From the NCBI GenBank assembly GCA_028829895.1, contig CM054177.1, forward strand, positions 42,240,664-42,304,663: a DNA stretch of 64,000 nt, written 5' to 3'. The notes under the pieces were generated by a model that did no database searches, was not told the DNA's origin, and was given only the letters and a program-made list of their open reading frames with translations. The translations under genes were made by a program, and so were the position numbers. Source of the stretch: Sinotaia quadrata. Taxonomy: Eukaryota > Mollusca > Gastropoda > Architaenioglossa > Viviparidae. Position 1 is the first letter of the stretch. Each line of letters begins with the position of its first letter. Positions 62,826-64,000 of the stretch are shown here, piece by piece.

Positions 62826-63860
62826 CTAGGATGTACTTGTACTTGCACAGAGATGTGATCTTTTATGCTTGAGGATCTCTGTTGTTGTCAACATAAAAGT
62901 CATTTGACATTCCTTGCAAAAGTAGGACTTCTTTAGTGGGTTCTGTACTTGTTCCAATGAATCTTCCTTTACATTGGACACTGAAGCAAAAACAAAAATT
63001 CAGAAGAAACAGTTTAAAATTCTTTAAGAGCTAGCATCTTAAAAGGACTTAACACAATGTCACCAAAAAAAATATTGCCAGAATTCCAGTGACTCTATCT
63101 CTGCTAAGTAGATATTCAATAAAGATATTTTCAAATGTTGTAAAGCTAAGCATGCTGAAGTTGATAAGTGACAGAGCACAGCCTTAATCAAACTACTTTT
63201 ATATCATGTCAATGATGTGTACTTGTATCCACAAACTTTGTCAAGCTAAGAATTCTGTAATTAAGATAAGTGACAGAGCACAGCCTTAATCAAACTACTT
63301 TTATATCATGTCAATGATGTGTACTTGTATCCACAAACTTTGTCAAGCTAAGAATTCTGTAATTAAGATAAGTGACAGAGCACAGCCTTAATCAAACTAC
63401 TTTTATATCATGTCAATGATGTGTACTTGTATCCACAAACTTTGTCAAGCTAAGAATTCTGTAATTAAGATAAGTGACAGAGCACAGCCTTAATCAAACT
63501 ACTTTTATATCATGTCAATGATGTGTACTTGTATCCACAAACTCTTTGTTAAGAAGAATGCTGAAGTCAAGATAAGTGACAGAGCACAGCCTTAATCAAA
63601 CTACTTTTTATATCATGTTAATGATGTGTACATGCTACTAAATAACTATTTGAGGTTTTTCTTTTTTTGTTGGTTCCATTTACTTGCTTTTTACAAAGAA
63701 AGTCTTTTACATACCATCAGTCTGTTCACAAGTGCTCTCGTGCTGAATTCTTTCAAGAATGGTAATAATCATGGCCTCTCCACATCTAGGGCATGTCCAG
63801 TGACGTTGCATGTGAGGGGTATATTCCCCCCACACTCTGGCTGTAGCTTCATCTACAAGA
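62826..63860 (-). CDS. C-terminal two exons of a paired zinc-finger protein (5' end outside window)
   Basis: Two exons join in phase: 63860-63715 (donor GTATGT) and 62980-62826 (acceptor TTTTGCTTCAG, stop TAG). The first encodes WTCPRCGEAMIITILERIQH followed by ESTC, a CxxC-x13-HxxxC finger. The second encodes YFCKECQMTFMLTTTEILKH followed by KRSH, a CxxC-x13-HxxxH finger. The shared x13 spacing and E-x-I-x-H pattern suggest the two fingers arose by duplication. The protein ends 9 residues later (LCASTSTS). The arrangement reminds me of the C-terminal end of DHX34-type RNA helicases, but that is recollection, not a search result, and no helicase motif lies in the window. The acceptor of the upstream exon could also be the AG at 63853-63854. 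Confidence 0.7.
63163..63640. repeat. 102-bp tandem repeat, about 4.7 copies, in the zinc-finger gene intron
   Basis: GATAAGTGACAGAGCACAGC begins copies at 63163, 63265, 63367, 63469 and 63571, an exact 102-bp period. The middle copies are practically identical, so the array is young or homogenised. Confidence 0.95.
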
Positions 63861-64000
63861 CTGAAAGTTAATAATGATGATGACCAAAAAGAAATTAAAT
63901 CGCAAAACATTGTCAAATAATTTTTCATTAGCAAACAGCACACTTTCACACCAATAAATAAAAGACCTATCAAGGGCCACAGATTTGCCATAGTTTCTAC

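Noticed and set aside
1..64000. CRISPR array or prokaryotic operon
   Set aside because: The tandem repeats are direct minisatellites without unique spacers of constant length, and the genes have spliceosomal introns.

Overview
The window is eukaryotic nuclear DNA from an animal. Genes are split by GT-AG introns, long stretches are AT-rich and noncoding, and microsatellites and minisatellites are dense. A tRNA-derived SINE near 16.3 kb, with the tail style I associate with molluscan SINEs, makes a mollusc (probably a gastropod) my best guess. That guess is inference.

Layout. 1-10.6 kb: repeat-rich DNA with no complete gene. It holds two inverted-repeat structures (815-2995 and 3421-4112), an A/C-rich block of unknown origin (about 5.0-5.9 kb), a non-autonomous mariner-type transposon (7539-8107) and several tandem arrays. 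10.6-15.6 kb (+): six 3' exons of an alpha-arrestin (arrestin domain-containing) gene whose 5' end I could not find. Nearly every intron carries its own minisatellite, and one array is a tandem amplification of a 5' splice site. 16.3-18 kb: SINE and three more arrays. 20.0-21.6 kb (+): a single-exon F-box protein gene of unrecognised subfamily.

25.7-42.2 kb (-): a complete eight-exon metaxin-1 gene (345 aa, mitochondrial outer membrane). 42.5-52.4 kb (+): a complete six-exon ADP-dependent glucokinase gene (ADPGK, 482 aa). Both were assembled from exons whose phases all agree. Their start codons are about 300 bp apart, head to head, so they probably share a bidirectional promoter. 52.4-62.8 kb: ADPGK 3' UTR, then AT-rich intergenic DNA with an old dispersed repeat (second copy in a metaxin intron) and a less AT-rich block at 60.1-61.3 kb. 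62.8-63.9 kb (-): the last two exons of a gene ending in a pair of zinc fingers, with a 102-bp tandem array in the intron between them.

The genes are ordinary animal housekeeping or regulatory genes and do not form a pathway. I found no clearly new biological system. The most unusual local structure is the tandemly repeated splice donor in the arrestin gene, followed by the paired inverted repeats and the uncharacterised F-box protein. All identifications come from reading translated sequence by eye; no database search was run.
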